A stretch of DNA of 61,108 nt from JARYMI01 sp037444845 (lineage in GTDB: Bacteria > Acidobacteriota > Aminicenantia > Aminicenantales > UBA8522): NCBI GenBank assembly GCA_037444845.1, contig JBBILQ010000009.1:1-61108 (forward strand). Direction: 5' to 3'. Made by a program: the position numbers and the translations under genes. The first letter of the stretch is position 1; each line of letters opens with the position of its first letter. This document shows, piece after piece, positions 36,301 through 43,507 of the stretch. Below the pieces are notes generated by a model. It did not search any database and was not told where the DNA came from. It saw nothing but the letters and a program-made list of their open reading frames with translations.

Positions 36301-36960
36301 TTATCTGGTTAAAAGATACCTGTTCTGGACGCGCTCTTGTCCCAGGGCCAGCCGGAAGAGCTTGGCTTTCACTCGCTGGATGAGGTCGTAGAAGGCAAAA
36401 TCTGCGCGCTGGTTCAGGTTCGTGTAGCTTTTTGTTTCCTTGAAGTCACGCTGGAGCAGGGGTTCGCCCGTTTCGGCTTTGATAAGATAGAGGCTTACGT
36501 CCAGGGTAAAGATCCGCCTCTCGTCGAGGCCGCTCCGAGGGGACAGGGATTCTTCCTGCAGGCTTCGAGCGGGCCGGGCCAAGATCGCCTTTCTTGTCTC
36601 CTGAGTGAAGCTTGCCCGGCCGGTGAGGAACAGGGATTTGCTCGACCCAGCGGCCAGGGCCCGCCAGTATTCTGGCTTCTTGAAAGCCTCTTCGCTTTCC
36701 AACGAAACTTGGTTGAGAGTGACACGGCCCTTGAATTTCTTCTCCAGTTCCGGCTTGAGGTAATCAGCGATTTCTTTATTCACGTCTATTCCCTGCGGCT
36801 GCTCAGCCACAAGGAACGGAGTGATGACAACTTCCAGGAAATCCTCGAGCTTGACGGGCGAATAGGAAGGAAGCTCAACCTTGAGCTTCCTGTACGCGTC
36901 GCTTGTGCAGGCGGCCAGGAAGAGCAGCAGACAAGCGACAGCCAGGCTATTTTTTCTCAT
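36301..36960 (-). CDS. Lipoprotein of unknown function
   Basis: A 219-residue protein. MRKNSLAVACLLLFLAACTS is a lipoprotein signal with lipobox LAAC. The body (about 30-219) is predicted alpha/beta with no motif I recognise; LVAEQPQGIDVNKEI and LFLTGRASFTQETRK are typical stretches, and it resembles the periplasmic ABC-type or CsgG-like lipoproteins only loosely. The start at 36960 has GGAGAAAG directly upstream and overlaps the end of the TPR gene by 14 bp. It precedes the peptidase-propeller gene by 12 bp. Confidence 0.72.
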   Translation of the reverse strand: MRKNSLAVACLLLFLAACTSDAYRKLKVELPSYSPVKLEDFLEVVITPFLVAEQPQGIDVNKEIADYLKPELEKKFKGRVTLNQVSLESEEAFKKPEYWRALAAGSSKSLFLTGRASFTQETRKAILARPARSLQEESLSPRSGLDERRIFTLDVSLYLIKAETGEPLLQRDFKETKSYTNLNQRADFAFYDLIQRVKAKLFRLALGQERVQNRYLLTR

Positions 36961-37333
36961 CTTTCTCCGCTTCTTTTTTCTCTTTTCCTTTGTCCTTGTC
37001 CAGGATCTCAAGGTTGTCCTTGAAAGACTGGTAATTGGCTTTTAGCCACCTGTTTTGGGGGGAGAGCTTCAGGGCAATCTCGTACTCCCGCCTTGCCTCC
37101 TCCCATAGCCCTTTTTTCTCGTAGGCGACGGCCAGGTTGTTGCGGGCAGCGACAGAGTCCGGGTCGAGGGCGATAGCTCTTTTCCAGCGGAAGATGGCCT
37201 CGTCCCAGAGGTCCTGCTCAGCGGCCCAGATGCCGAAACTAACCTGGTCGGGTTTTGGGAGGAAAGAACATCCGGCTACAAGAAGGCTGACGAGGAAAGC
37301 AACGGCGATCCCCGCAGGGACTATCCTGCTCAT
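36947..37333 (-). CDS. Small TPR lipoprotein
   Basis: A 128-residue protein. The signal MSRIVPAGIAVAFLVSLLVAGC ends in lipobox LVAGC. About two tetratricopeptide repeats follow (residues 30-100, with AAEQDLWDEAIFRWKRAI, LDPDSVAARNNLAVAYEK and GLWEEARREYEIALKLSP), and the tail is Lys/Glu-rich. TPRs bind partner proteins. The upstream ORF extension to 37468 is rejected: GAGG lies before the ATG at 37333. It is first of a three-gene minus-strand group with the lipoprotein and the peptidase-propeller gene. Confidence 0.8.
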   Translation of the reverse strand: MSRIVPAGIAVAFLVSLLVAGCSFLPKPDQVSFGIWAAEQDLWDEAIFRWKRAIALDPDSVAARNNLAVAYEKKGLWEEARREYEIALKLSPQNRWLKANYQSFKDNLEILDKDKGKEKKEAEKDEKK

Positions 37334-37524
37334 AATGACCCCGCCTCTAAAATTACCTCTTTTTCGCTTTTTGGTCAAGGATATCCGGCGGCGGATATGA
37401 CCGCCGGTTCGATGGTTCTTATGCCGGGACATGGCAGAAAAGCCGTTTCTCCATGCAGAATCACCCATGCTGGAAAGGATAGCAATTTTTATGCCAATTG
37501 GTTCAATGCCAAGCGGGAATAGTG

Positions 37525-37553
37525 TTGTTTAAAACGATCAGCCCGAGTATAAT
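37525..37553 (+). promoter_or_regulatory. Promoter of folD
   Basis: TTGTTT (37525-37530), 17 bp, TATAAT (37548-37553), giving a leader of about 55 bases before the folD start at 37618. Confidence 0.75.
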
Positions 37554-37617
37554 AACCGCCTGGCGCTTTACGCAGATGGCGGCCCGAGCGGTTAAGGGCC
37601 TCAGAGAGGAGGAAATC

Positions 37618-38541
37618 ATGGGCGTTTGGCTCGAAGGCCGGGCACTGGCCGAGAAGATCAAACAGGAAGTCAAAGAGGAAGTCGAGTATTTCCGGGAAAA
37701 AACCAATCAGGTGCCCGGGCTGATCGGGATTCTGGTCGGAGAGAACAAATCTTCCCAGATTTACCTGAGGAGCAAGGAAAAAGCCAGCCAGGCACTCGGG
37801 ATTGCCTCCCAGATTCTGACTCTGCCAGCCAACACCGAAGAGGGGGCCCTGAAAGCGCGGATCGATGAGCTGAACCAGCAGGAGGACGTCGACGGCATCC
37901 TCGTCCAGCTGCCGCTGCCCGGCCACCTCAAAGCGCACGACATCATCTGTGCGATCTCTCCCGAGAAGGACGTGGACGGCTTTCATCCTTTCAATTTGGG
38001 AAGGCTTCTGGCCAACGAGGAGGGGTTAAAACCTTGTACTCCGATGGGAATAATCGAATTACTAAGATATAACCGTGTTCCGCTCGAAGGCAAGGAGGTC
38101 GTTGTCATCGGCCGCAGCCTGATCGTCGGCAAGCCCCTGGCGGCGATGATGACCAACGAAAACGCCACGGTCACGATTTGCCACTCCAAGACAAAGGACC
38201 TGGCGGGCGTGGCCGCCCGCGCTGATATTCTCGTCGCGGCCATGGGCAAGCCGGCTTTCGTCAAGCCCGAGTTTGTCAAGGAAAGCGCGGTCGTCATCGA
38301 TGTCGGCATCAACCAGCTCGCCAACGCGTCCAGAGTGAGAGAGCTATTCGGCGAGGATGAAAAACGGGACAAAGACCTGGCCGAAAAAGGATACACGGTC
38401 GTCGGCGATGTCGACCCGAGAGCCGTCGAGAGGGCCGCGGCGATGACGCCCGTTCCAGGCGGAGTTGGACTGCTGACTGTCGCCATGCTGATGAAAAACA
38501 CGCTCGAAGCCTTCAAAAGGCGCCGCCGGCTCCAGCCCTGA
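37618..38541 (+). CDS. folD: Bifunctional methylenetetrahydrofolate dehydrogenase/cyclohydrolase
   Basis: A 307-residue enzyme that interconverts methylene-, methenyl- and formyl-tetrahydrofolate. It has YLRSKEKASQALG with the catalytic Lys, DVDGILVQLPLPGHL, EKDVDGFHPFNLGRLL, GRSLIVGKPLAAMM and TPVPGGVGLLT. It is about 20 residues longer than E. coli FolD, with the extra residues in a charged loop (about 245-268). The ATG at 37618 has AGGAGG upstream; the 40 preceding in-frame codons include the promoter and are not coding. Confidence 0.96.
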   Translation: MGVWLEGRALAEKIKQEVKEEVEYFREKTNQVPGLIGILVGENKSSQIYLRSKEKASQALGIASQILTLPANTEEGALKARIDELNQQEDVDGILVQLPLPGHLKAHDIICAISPEKDVDGFHPFNLGRLLANEEGLKPCTPMGIIELLRYNRVPLEGKEVVVIGRSLIVGKPLAAMMTNENATVTICHSKTKDLAGVAARADILVAAMGKPAFVKPEFVKESAVVIDVGINQLANASRVRELFGEDEKRDKDLAEKGYTVVGDVDPRAVERAAAMTPVPGGVGLLTVAMLMKNTLEAFKRRRRLQP

Positions 38542-38873
38542 GCTTCACGAGCATTTCAACATCCGCCGTCATCGAGGTCGGCGCCTGAGCATGGAAGAGC
38601 GACTTCGAAGGTTTAGCCTTTCGGGGGCGCTTTTCGAGGGAAGCCGGCCCGGAGGTCGCGAGGACTGTCTGAGCACGCCTCGAATCTGGTGAGACGCCTT
38701 ATCCGGTCAGGAACAGCCTGAGAAGAGATGAACAAACGTGCGAGTTCCGCAGCGCCGAGAAAAGCGGCTCCGAAACGGCGTGAAAAACCTGAGTGGAGAG
38801 ACGAAATGCTGAGGCGCTGACGGGACATCTCGTGAATACAAAGAATGAGCCCCCCCTGAGCTTCAGGGCATTT
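38536..38873. repeat. Segment bounded by direct repeats after folD
   Basis: The 386 bp between folD and rpmB has no credible gene. CCCTGAGCTTCACGAGCATTT (38536-38556, covering the folD stop) and CCCTGAGCTTCAGGGCATTT (38854-38873) are near-identical direct repeats about 318 bp apart. Inside is a hairpin CGCCG (38753-38757) with CGGCG (38776-38780). The minus-strand ORF 38613-39029 overlaps rpmB and looks spurious. An inserted element or a non-coding RNA are both possible. Confidence 0.45.
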
Positions 38874-38900
38874 GCGAGGAGCGGCCGTTTGTGGTATATA
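38872..38900 (+). promoter_or_regulatory. Promoter of rpmB
   Basis: TTGCGA (38872-38877), 17 bp, TATATA (38895-38900), 27 bp before the rpmB start. Confidence 0.6.
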
Positions 38901-38927
38901 TGAACATTCCGAGAAGAGAGAGCGACT

Positions 38928-39119
38928 ATGCCGAAAGTATGCCAGATTTGTCAAAAAGGACCCGTCTTTGGACACACGGTTAGTCATTCGCATAAAGCCG
39001 CGCCGAAAAAGTGGAAGCCCAATCTTCAACAGGTAAAAGCCCAGACCGACACGGGCGTGAAGAAAATATGGGTATGCACACGATGTCTGCGCTCGGGCCG
39101 GGTAAAAAAGGCGATTTAG
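38928..39119 (+). CDS. rpmB: 50S ribosomal protein L28
   Basis: A 63-residue basic protein: MPKVCQICQKGPVFGHTVSH, then KKWKPNLQQV and WVCTRCLRSGRVKK. The CxxC pairs mark a zinc-containing form. It is transcribed alone, next to the convergent SpoT gene, with only 9 bp between stops. Confidence 0.95.
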   Translation: MPKVCQICQKGPVFGHTVSHSHKAAPKKWKPNLQQVKAQTDTGVKKIWVCTRCLRSGRVKKAI

Positions 39120-39128
39120 GAGACCCCT

Positions 39129-41282
39129 TCAGGTTCTTTCCACCGATAAAATTTCTTTAATCCCGGAAATTTTTTTGATTATGGCTTCAAGGTGTTTGAT
39201 GTCCCGGATGCCCAGGCTGAGCTTGATCTGAGCCTTTTTGTCGACAGAGGTCATCACTTCAGCCTTGATGATGTTCCCCTCCAACTGGGCGATGGCCGTG
39301 GCCACCCTGGCCAGGAGCCCGGGGGTATCCACGGATTTGACCAGAAGCCGGGATTTAAAAGGGCCTGGATGGGAGGCGTCCCAGGAAATCTCCACCATCC
39401 GCTCGCTGTCCAGAACTTCCCTGAGAACAAGAGAGCAGCGGGTCGAATGAATGGTGATGCCCTTGCCCGAGGTCATGTAGCCGACGATAGGCTCGCCCAG
39501 GATAGGAGAACAGCATTTTGCCAGGCTGACGAATTCCCAGGAGGTATCCTGGCTCTTAAGGGCAACCCTGGGCCTGCGGCTGACCTTGTCCATCAACTTG
39601 CTCAGGAGGGCTTGTTTTTTCTCGACGGCCTCCGTTGCGGGCATAAGCCGGGACATGAACTTCTTGTGGATCACGATTTTCCCGAGGCCGATCATGGCGT
39701 AGAAGTTGTCCAGGCCCCTGAGCTTAACGGGAAGAACTCTGGTCAGACGGCTGAGGAGGGGGCCCTCTTTCAGCAGCTCACCGGATAGGCCGTGTTTCCT
39801 GGCCTCTCTTTCCCAGATTTTTTTCCCTAAGGCCGTGCTCTTAATTTTTTCCTGCTGGTTGAGCCAGCGTTTGAGCTGGTGTCGGGCTCCTGAAGTGAAA
39901 ACGATGTTCAGCCAGGGGCGCTGCGGCGTTTTGTCTGGGGAGGTGAGAATCTCCACGATGTCGCCTGTTTTGAGAATGGTCCGGAGCGGGGCGTTCTTAT
40001 TGTTGATGACCGCTCCGGCAGCGTGAAGCCCGATTTCTGAGTGAACCTTGAAAGCGAAGTCCAGGGCCGAGCCGCCGAGCGGCAACGTGATGACCTTGCC
40101 TTTCGGAGTGAAAGCGTACACCTCCTCCGGGATGAGGTCTGCCTTGAGGCTCTTCAAGAATTGGCGAGGGCTTCTCTGCTCTTTGTAGAGCTCGACCATT
40201 TCCCTCAGCCACTCGAGACGCCTGTCCTCTTTGATGATGTGTGAAGGGTCCTGATCCTTGTATTTCCAGTGGGCAGCGATGCCGTTCTCGGCCAGGCTGT
40301 GCATGTCCTGCGTGCGGATTTGAATCTCGAACGTCTGTTTGCCTTCTGTGATGACGGTTGTGTGCAAGGCCTGGTAGAGGTTTGGCTTCGGCATGGCAAT
40401 GAAATCCCGGAAACGCTGGGGAAGCGGAGGCCACTTCTGGTGGATGATTCCGAGGGCAGCGTAGCAGTTCTTGACCGTGTCGGTGATGATCCGCAGGGCC
40501 ATAAAGTCGTAGACCTCGTCAAAACTGACTTCCTGCTTTTTCATTTTGTCATGGATGCTGTACAGCCTCTTGATCCGGTAATGAATCTCAGCCTGGATAT
40601 TGTTCTCCTTCATCAGGGCTTCCAGCTCCGCCCTGAACTTCCGGAGATGGAGCTCTGCCGGTTGCCGCTGAGGGTCGACCAGGGCGGCAATCTGAAAATA
40701 CGCTTCTGGGTTAACGTAGCGAAACGACAGGTCTTCGAGCTCGGCCTTGATCCGTCCCATCCCCAAGCGATTGGCAATGGGCGCATAGATATCCAGAGTC
40801 TCTTTGGCGACTTGACGTTGTTTGTCCTCGTCCAGAAATTTAAGCGTCTTGAGGTTGTGAATGCGGTCGGCCAGTTTGATGAAAATGACCCGCAAGTCAT
40901 CGATCATTGCCAGAATAATCTTGCGGATGGTTTCAGCCTGGCGGACCTCCGGCGATGTTTCCTGGACGCGACTGATTTTGGTCACGCCCTCAACCAGGTC
41001 AGCCACCTCTTGGCCAAAATTTTCTCTGAGCTCGGCGGCGGTGATGTCCGTGTCCTCGAGGACGTCATGGAGCATGGCGGCCACCAAGGTCGTCTTGTCC
41101 AGTTTCATGTCGGCCAGCATGGCGGCCACCTCTAAGGGGTGGCTCAAGTACGGTTCGCCGGAGCGGCGGGTCTGGCCTTTGTGAGCCCTCCCCGCAAAAA
41201 CGTAGGCTTTTTTTAAGAAGTTGATGTCTTTTTCGGAGTAAGAAGGAGCAACCTTCTCCAGGATGTCATCAAAGCGGATCAT
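39129..41282 (-). CDS. Bifunctional (p)ppGpp synthetase/hydrolase, RelA/SpoT family
   Basis: A 717-residue stringent-response enzyme. The HD hydrolase domain is complete (YLSHPLEVAAMLADMKLD then LHDVLEDT). The synthetase domain has RLYSIHDKM, DFMALRIITDT, the IAMPKPNLYQALHTTV block and EIQIRTQDMHSLAENGIAAHWKYK. TGS (VYAFTPKGKVITLPLG) and ACT domains follow. In the synthetase motif the usual Gly of NGYQSLHT is replaced by Leu, and Ser by Ala (NLYQALHT), so synthetase strength is worth testing. The start is the ATG at 41282 with GGAG upstream. It follows gmhB by 20 bp in the waaF-gmhB-spoT operon. Confidence 0.92.
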   Translation of the reverse strand: MIRFDDILEKVAPSYSEKDINFLKKAYVFAGRAHKGQTRRSGEPYLSHPLEVAAMLADMKLDKTTLVAAMLHDVLEDTDITAAELRENFGQEVADLVEGVTKISRVQETSPEVRQAETIRKIILAMIDDLRVIFIKLADRIHNLKTLKFLDEDKQRQVAKETLDIYAPIANRLGMGRIKAELEDLSFRYVNPEAYFQIAALVDPQRQPAELHLRKFRAELEALMKENNIQAEIHYRIKRLYSIHDKMKKQEVSFDEVYDFMALRIITDTVKNCYAALGIIHQKWPPLPQRFRDFIAMPKPNLYQALHTTVITEGKQTFEIQIRTQDMHSLAENGIAAHWKYKDQDPSHIIKEDRRLEWLREMVELYKEQRSPRQFLKSLKADLIPEEVYAFTPKGKVITLPLGGSALDFAFKVHSEIGLHAAGAVINNKNAPLRTILKTGDIVEILTSPDKTPQRPWLNIVFTSGARHQLKRWLNQQEKIKSTALGKKIWEREARKHGLSGELLKEGPLLSRLTRVLPVKLRGLDNFYAMIGLGKIVIHKKFMSRLMPATEAVEKKQALLSKLMDKVSRRPRVALKSQDTSWEFVSLAKCCSPILGEPIVGYMTSGKGITIHSTRCSLVLREVLDSERMVEISWDASHPGPFKSRLLVKSVDTPGLLARVATAIAQLEGNIIKAEVMTSVDKKAQIKLSLGIRDIKHLEAIIKKISGIKEILSVERT

Positions 41283-41302
41283 CTTCCCTAACTCCGAGAA
41301 GC

Positions 41303-41896
41303 CTACTGGCTGTGTTCGGCCGCTTTCTTTTCTTGCGCGAGAATCCAAACAGCCGCGTCGAGGACGTCCTCAGCGACATGGGCCGGCTTGACTCCGGTCT
41401 CTCCGAGTTTGGCGAGGCTTTCGCGTCCGTAGCCCGTGAGGACAAGCACCGGAGAAGCGTTGATGTTCAGGCCGAGGGCGATATCTTCCACCTTGTCTCC
41501 GACCATGTAGGATCGAGCGAGGTCAAGCCCGAAATCGCCGGCCGCTCGGAGGGCAAGGCCAGTGTTCGGTTTACGGCAGTCGCAGTCAACCCGGTAGTGC
41601 GGAAGAGCAGAGAGTTCATAATGCGGACAATAATAGAAGGCATCGAGCCTGGCGTTTTCCTTCTGGAAGGAAGCTTTCATCTTCTCGTGGATGAGCCTGA
41701 GGTTTTCTTCGGTGAGCAGACCCCGGCCAATCCCCGACTGGTTTGTCAGGACAATCACGGGCAGGCCGGCGCTGTTGAGCCGCCTGACCGCTTCGTAACT
41801 CCGGGGATAGATCTCGACCTGGCCGTAATCTGACGGATAACCGGTGTCAACGTTGATCGTCCCGTCGCGGTCGAGGAAAACAGCGGTCCTTTTCAT
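41303..41896 (-). CDS. gmhB: D-glycero-beta-D-manno-heptose 1,7-bisphosphate 7-phosphatase
   Basis: A 197-residue HAD-superfamily phosphatase in the LPS heptose pathway. It opens KRTAVFLDRDGTINVDTGYP with the catalytic DxD, then VLTNQSGIGRGL, CDCRKPNTGLAL with the Cys-rich zinc site and YMVGDKVEDIALG. The ATG at 41896 overlaps the waaF stop (ATGA); a GTG two codons upstream is the alternative. Confidence 0.93.
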   Translation of the reverse strand: MKRTAVFLDRDGTINVDTGYPSDYGQVEIYPRSYEAVRRLNSAGLPVIVLTNQSGIGRGLLTEENLRLIHEKMKASFQKENARLDAFYYCPHYELSALPHYRVDCDCRKPNTGLALRAAGDFGLDLARSYMVGDKVEDIALGLNINASPVLVLTGYGRESLAKLGETGVKPAHVAEDVLDAAVWILAQEKKAAEHSQ

Positions 41897-42906
41897 GGCC
41901 ACAGTTCTTGGCTTGCCTGGAAAACCTCTTCCGGGTCGATCGACATCAGGCAGCGGTGGTCATATGGGCATTTCCTGTAGGAACAGGGCCAGCAAGGGAC
42001 GTCTTTCTTGAGGCAAACAGAGGGTTTCTGGAAAGGCCCTGTCACGGCGGGATCGGTAGGGCCAAAGATAGCCACAACAGGCACGCCGAGAGCATTGGCC
42101 ATGTGCATCGGTCCTGTATCGTTGCTGACAAAAAGAGAAGCGTGGCTGATCAGCCCCGCGAGGTCGTTCAGCGTCGTTTCCCCGGCCAGCACAGCCGGCT
42201 TTTTTTCCATTGCTGAAGCCACGGTTGCGGCGACCCCCGACTCCTCGGCCGATCCAATGACGAGTATATCAACCTCTCTTCTTTCCTGAAGAAGAGAGGC
42301 CAGCCGCGCAAAATGCGACGCCGGCCAGCGCTTCGAAGGGCCGTAGCTCGCTCCGGGGCAGATGATAACCAAGGGCTTGCGCAAGTCGAGGCCCATGGAG
42401 AGGAGCCGGTTCCTGGCTGCCCGGCTCTTGCTTGGGGAGACACAGAGCTTGAGCTCAGGGGAAACGGTCCGAAGGCCCAGGCTCCGAAGAAGGTCAAGGT
42501 AGTGGAACAGTTGATGACGGGGGGCATCGCTTTCTTTTAAGGCCACGCTTTTTGTCAGGAGCACGGTCCGGCCGTCGGTTCCGTATCCCCACCGCTTGGG
42601 TATCCTGGCGAGATAGAAGAGAAAGGCCGAGCCGAACGAGTTGGTGAGCAGAAGGCCGAGGTCAAACGAGCGGGCTTTCAGATCCTGGGCGACAGTCCAC
42701 AGGGACTTGACGTCATTGGCCTCCGGCAGGGAGAGCACGTCTGCGGCCAGGCTGTTCGAGACGAAAAGGTCTTTGACCCAGCTCTTGGCCGCGATAGAGA
42801 TGCTTGCCTGGGGGAAATTGTCTCGGACGCTTTCGATCGCCGGCATAGCCAGGACGGCGTCTCCGATCCAGTTCGGAACGCGGATGACAATCTTCATCTT
42901 TCCCAT
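41893..42906 (-). CDS. waaF: ADP-heptose:LPS heptosyltransferase (WaaF-like, GT9)
   Basis: A 337-residue glycosyltransferase that adds heptose to the LPS inner core. It opens KIVIRVPNWIGDAVLAMPAI and has PGASYGPSKRWPASHF and SNDTGPMHMANALGVPVVAIFGPTDP, the GT9 hallmark. Cys pairs near the C-terminus (CWPCSYRKC) are typical of WaaF. With gmhB it implies heptose-containing LPS. Its promoter would lie inside or at the edge of the palindromic element upstream. Confidence 0.92.
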   Translation of the reverse strand: MGKMKIVIRVPNWIGDAVLAMPAIESVRDNFPQASISIAAKSWVKDLFVSNSLAADVLSLPEANDVKSLWTVAQDLKARSFDLGLLLTNSFGSAFLFYLARIPKRWGYGTDGRTVLLTKSVALKESDAPRHQLFHYLDLLRSLGLRTVSPELKLCVSPSKSRAARNRLLSMGLDLRKPLVIICPGASYGPSKRWPASHFARLASLLQERREVDILVIGSAEESGVAATVASAMEKKPAVLAGETTLNDLAGLISHASLFVSNDTGPMHMANALGVPVVAIFGPTDPAVTGPFQKPSVCLKKDVPCWPCSYRKCPYDHRCLMSIDPEEVFQASQELWP

Positions 42907-42929
42907 TTTATTCCCCTGAGGGCGGGCTT

Positions 42930-43088
42930 GTCAAAAAGGCTCGGGTTTGGGGTCGTCAGCACGCTCGTTTCCCCAGCGAGGAAACTCGCTCCGACTCATC
43001 CTTCGCTCTTCTCTCCCTTCGGTCGAGAAACCCTCCCCGCTCAGTCTTCGACGGGCTTCCTCACCCCAAACCCTCGCCTTGACTGGTA
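42930..43088. repeat. Palindromic intergenic element before waaF
   Basis: GGGTTTGGGGT (42945-42955) and ACCCCAAACCC (43065-43075) are exact inverted copies 109 bp apart, and the similarity continues outward through GGC to GTCAA at both ends. Inside are smaller hairpins such as AGCGAG-GAAA-CTCGCT. Each end carries an outward TTGACA/TTGACT hexamer: TTGACA on the minus strand about 30 bp before waaF, and TTGACT on the plus strand at 43081-43086. The 234 bp gap between waaF and the FmdB gene holds nothing else I can identify. Confidence 0.65.
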
Positions 43089-43140
43089 ACGGAAAATAAA
43101 AAACATTTGCAATGGGCTCGGGGCGTGGGCTCGAAGGAGA

Positions 43141-43428
43141 TTAGTCTTTCGCTGCGGATGGTTTTTTCGCTTCGGCTTCGCTCTTGGCGGCTGGGGATTC
43201 GCCGCCCTTCGCCTCGTCCTTGCTTTTTTCTTCTTTTGAGGAGCTTGGTTTGCGGGCGTAATCAGTGATGTACCAGCCGTTTCCCCTGAACTGGATGGCC
43301 GGGGCTGAGATGATTTTTTTAAGTCTGCCGCCGCAGACCTGGCATTTTTGGAGAGGCGGGTCGCTCACTCTCTGGACAGCTTCGAGATGGCTGCCGCATC
43401 GAGAGCAGATGTATTCATAAATGGGCAT
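43141..43428 (-). CDS. FmdB-family zinc ribbon protein
   Basis: A 95-residue protein opening PIYEYICSRCGSHLEAVQ with a second CxxC (KCQVCGGRLKK), the four-Cys zinc ribbon of the FmdB/regulatory-protein family. After GNGWYITDYARK comes a low-complexity Lys/Glu/Ala tail. Its own promoter lies upstream. The role is unknown; related genes are scattered in many bacteria. Confidence 0.88.
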   Translation of the reverse strand: MPIYEYICSRCGSHLEAVQRVSDPPLQKCQVCGGRLKKIISAPAIQFRGNGWYITDYARKPSSSKEEKSKDEAKGGESPAAKSEAEAKKPSAAKD

Positions 43429-43456
43429 CGAGAAATCGCTCCTTCATTGAGGCGAC

Positions 43457-43484
43457 ATTATACCAGAACGGAGAGTTTTTTCAA
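43457..43484 (-). promoter_or_regulatory. Promoter of the FmdB gene
   Basis: On the minus strand, TTGAAA (43484-43479), 16 bp, TATAAT (43462-43457), 28 bp before the start codon. Confidence 0.8.
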
Positions 43485-43507
43485 AATGCCAGCCCTTTAA
43501 AAAGGGG

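Noticed and set aside
37563..37596. tRNA-Ser/Leu-like D-arm in the folD leader (GCCCGAGCGGTTAAGGG)
   Set aside because: No anticodon arm, T arm or acceptor stem follows; the ribosome-binding site of folD comes within 20 bases.
38613..39029. Minus-strand ORF of 138 codons over the folD-rpmB gap
   Set aside because: Overlaps half of rpmB and has an Arg/Ser/Ala-rich, shadow-like composition without a ribosome-binding site.
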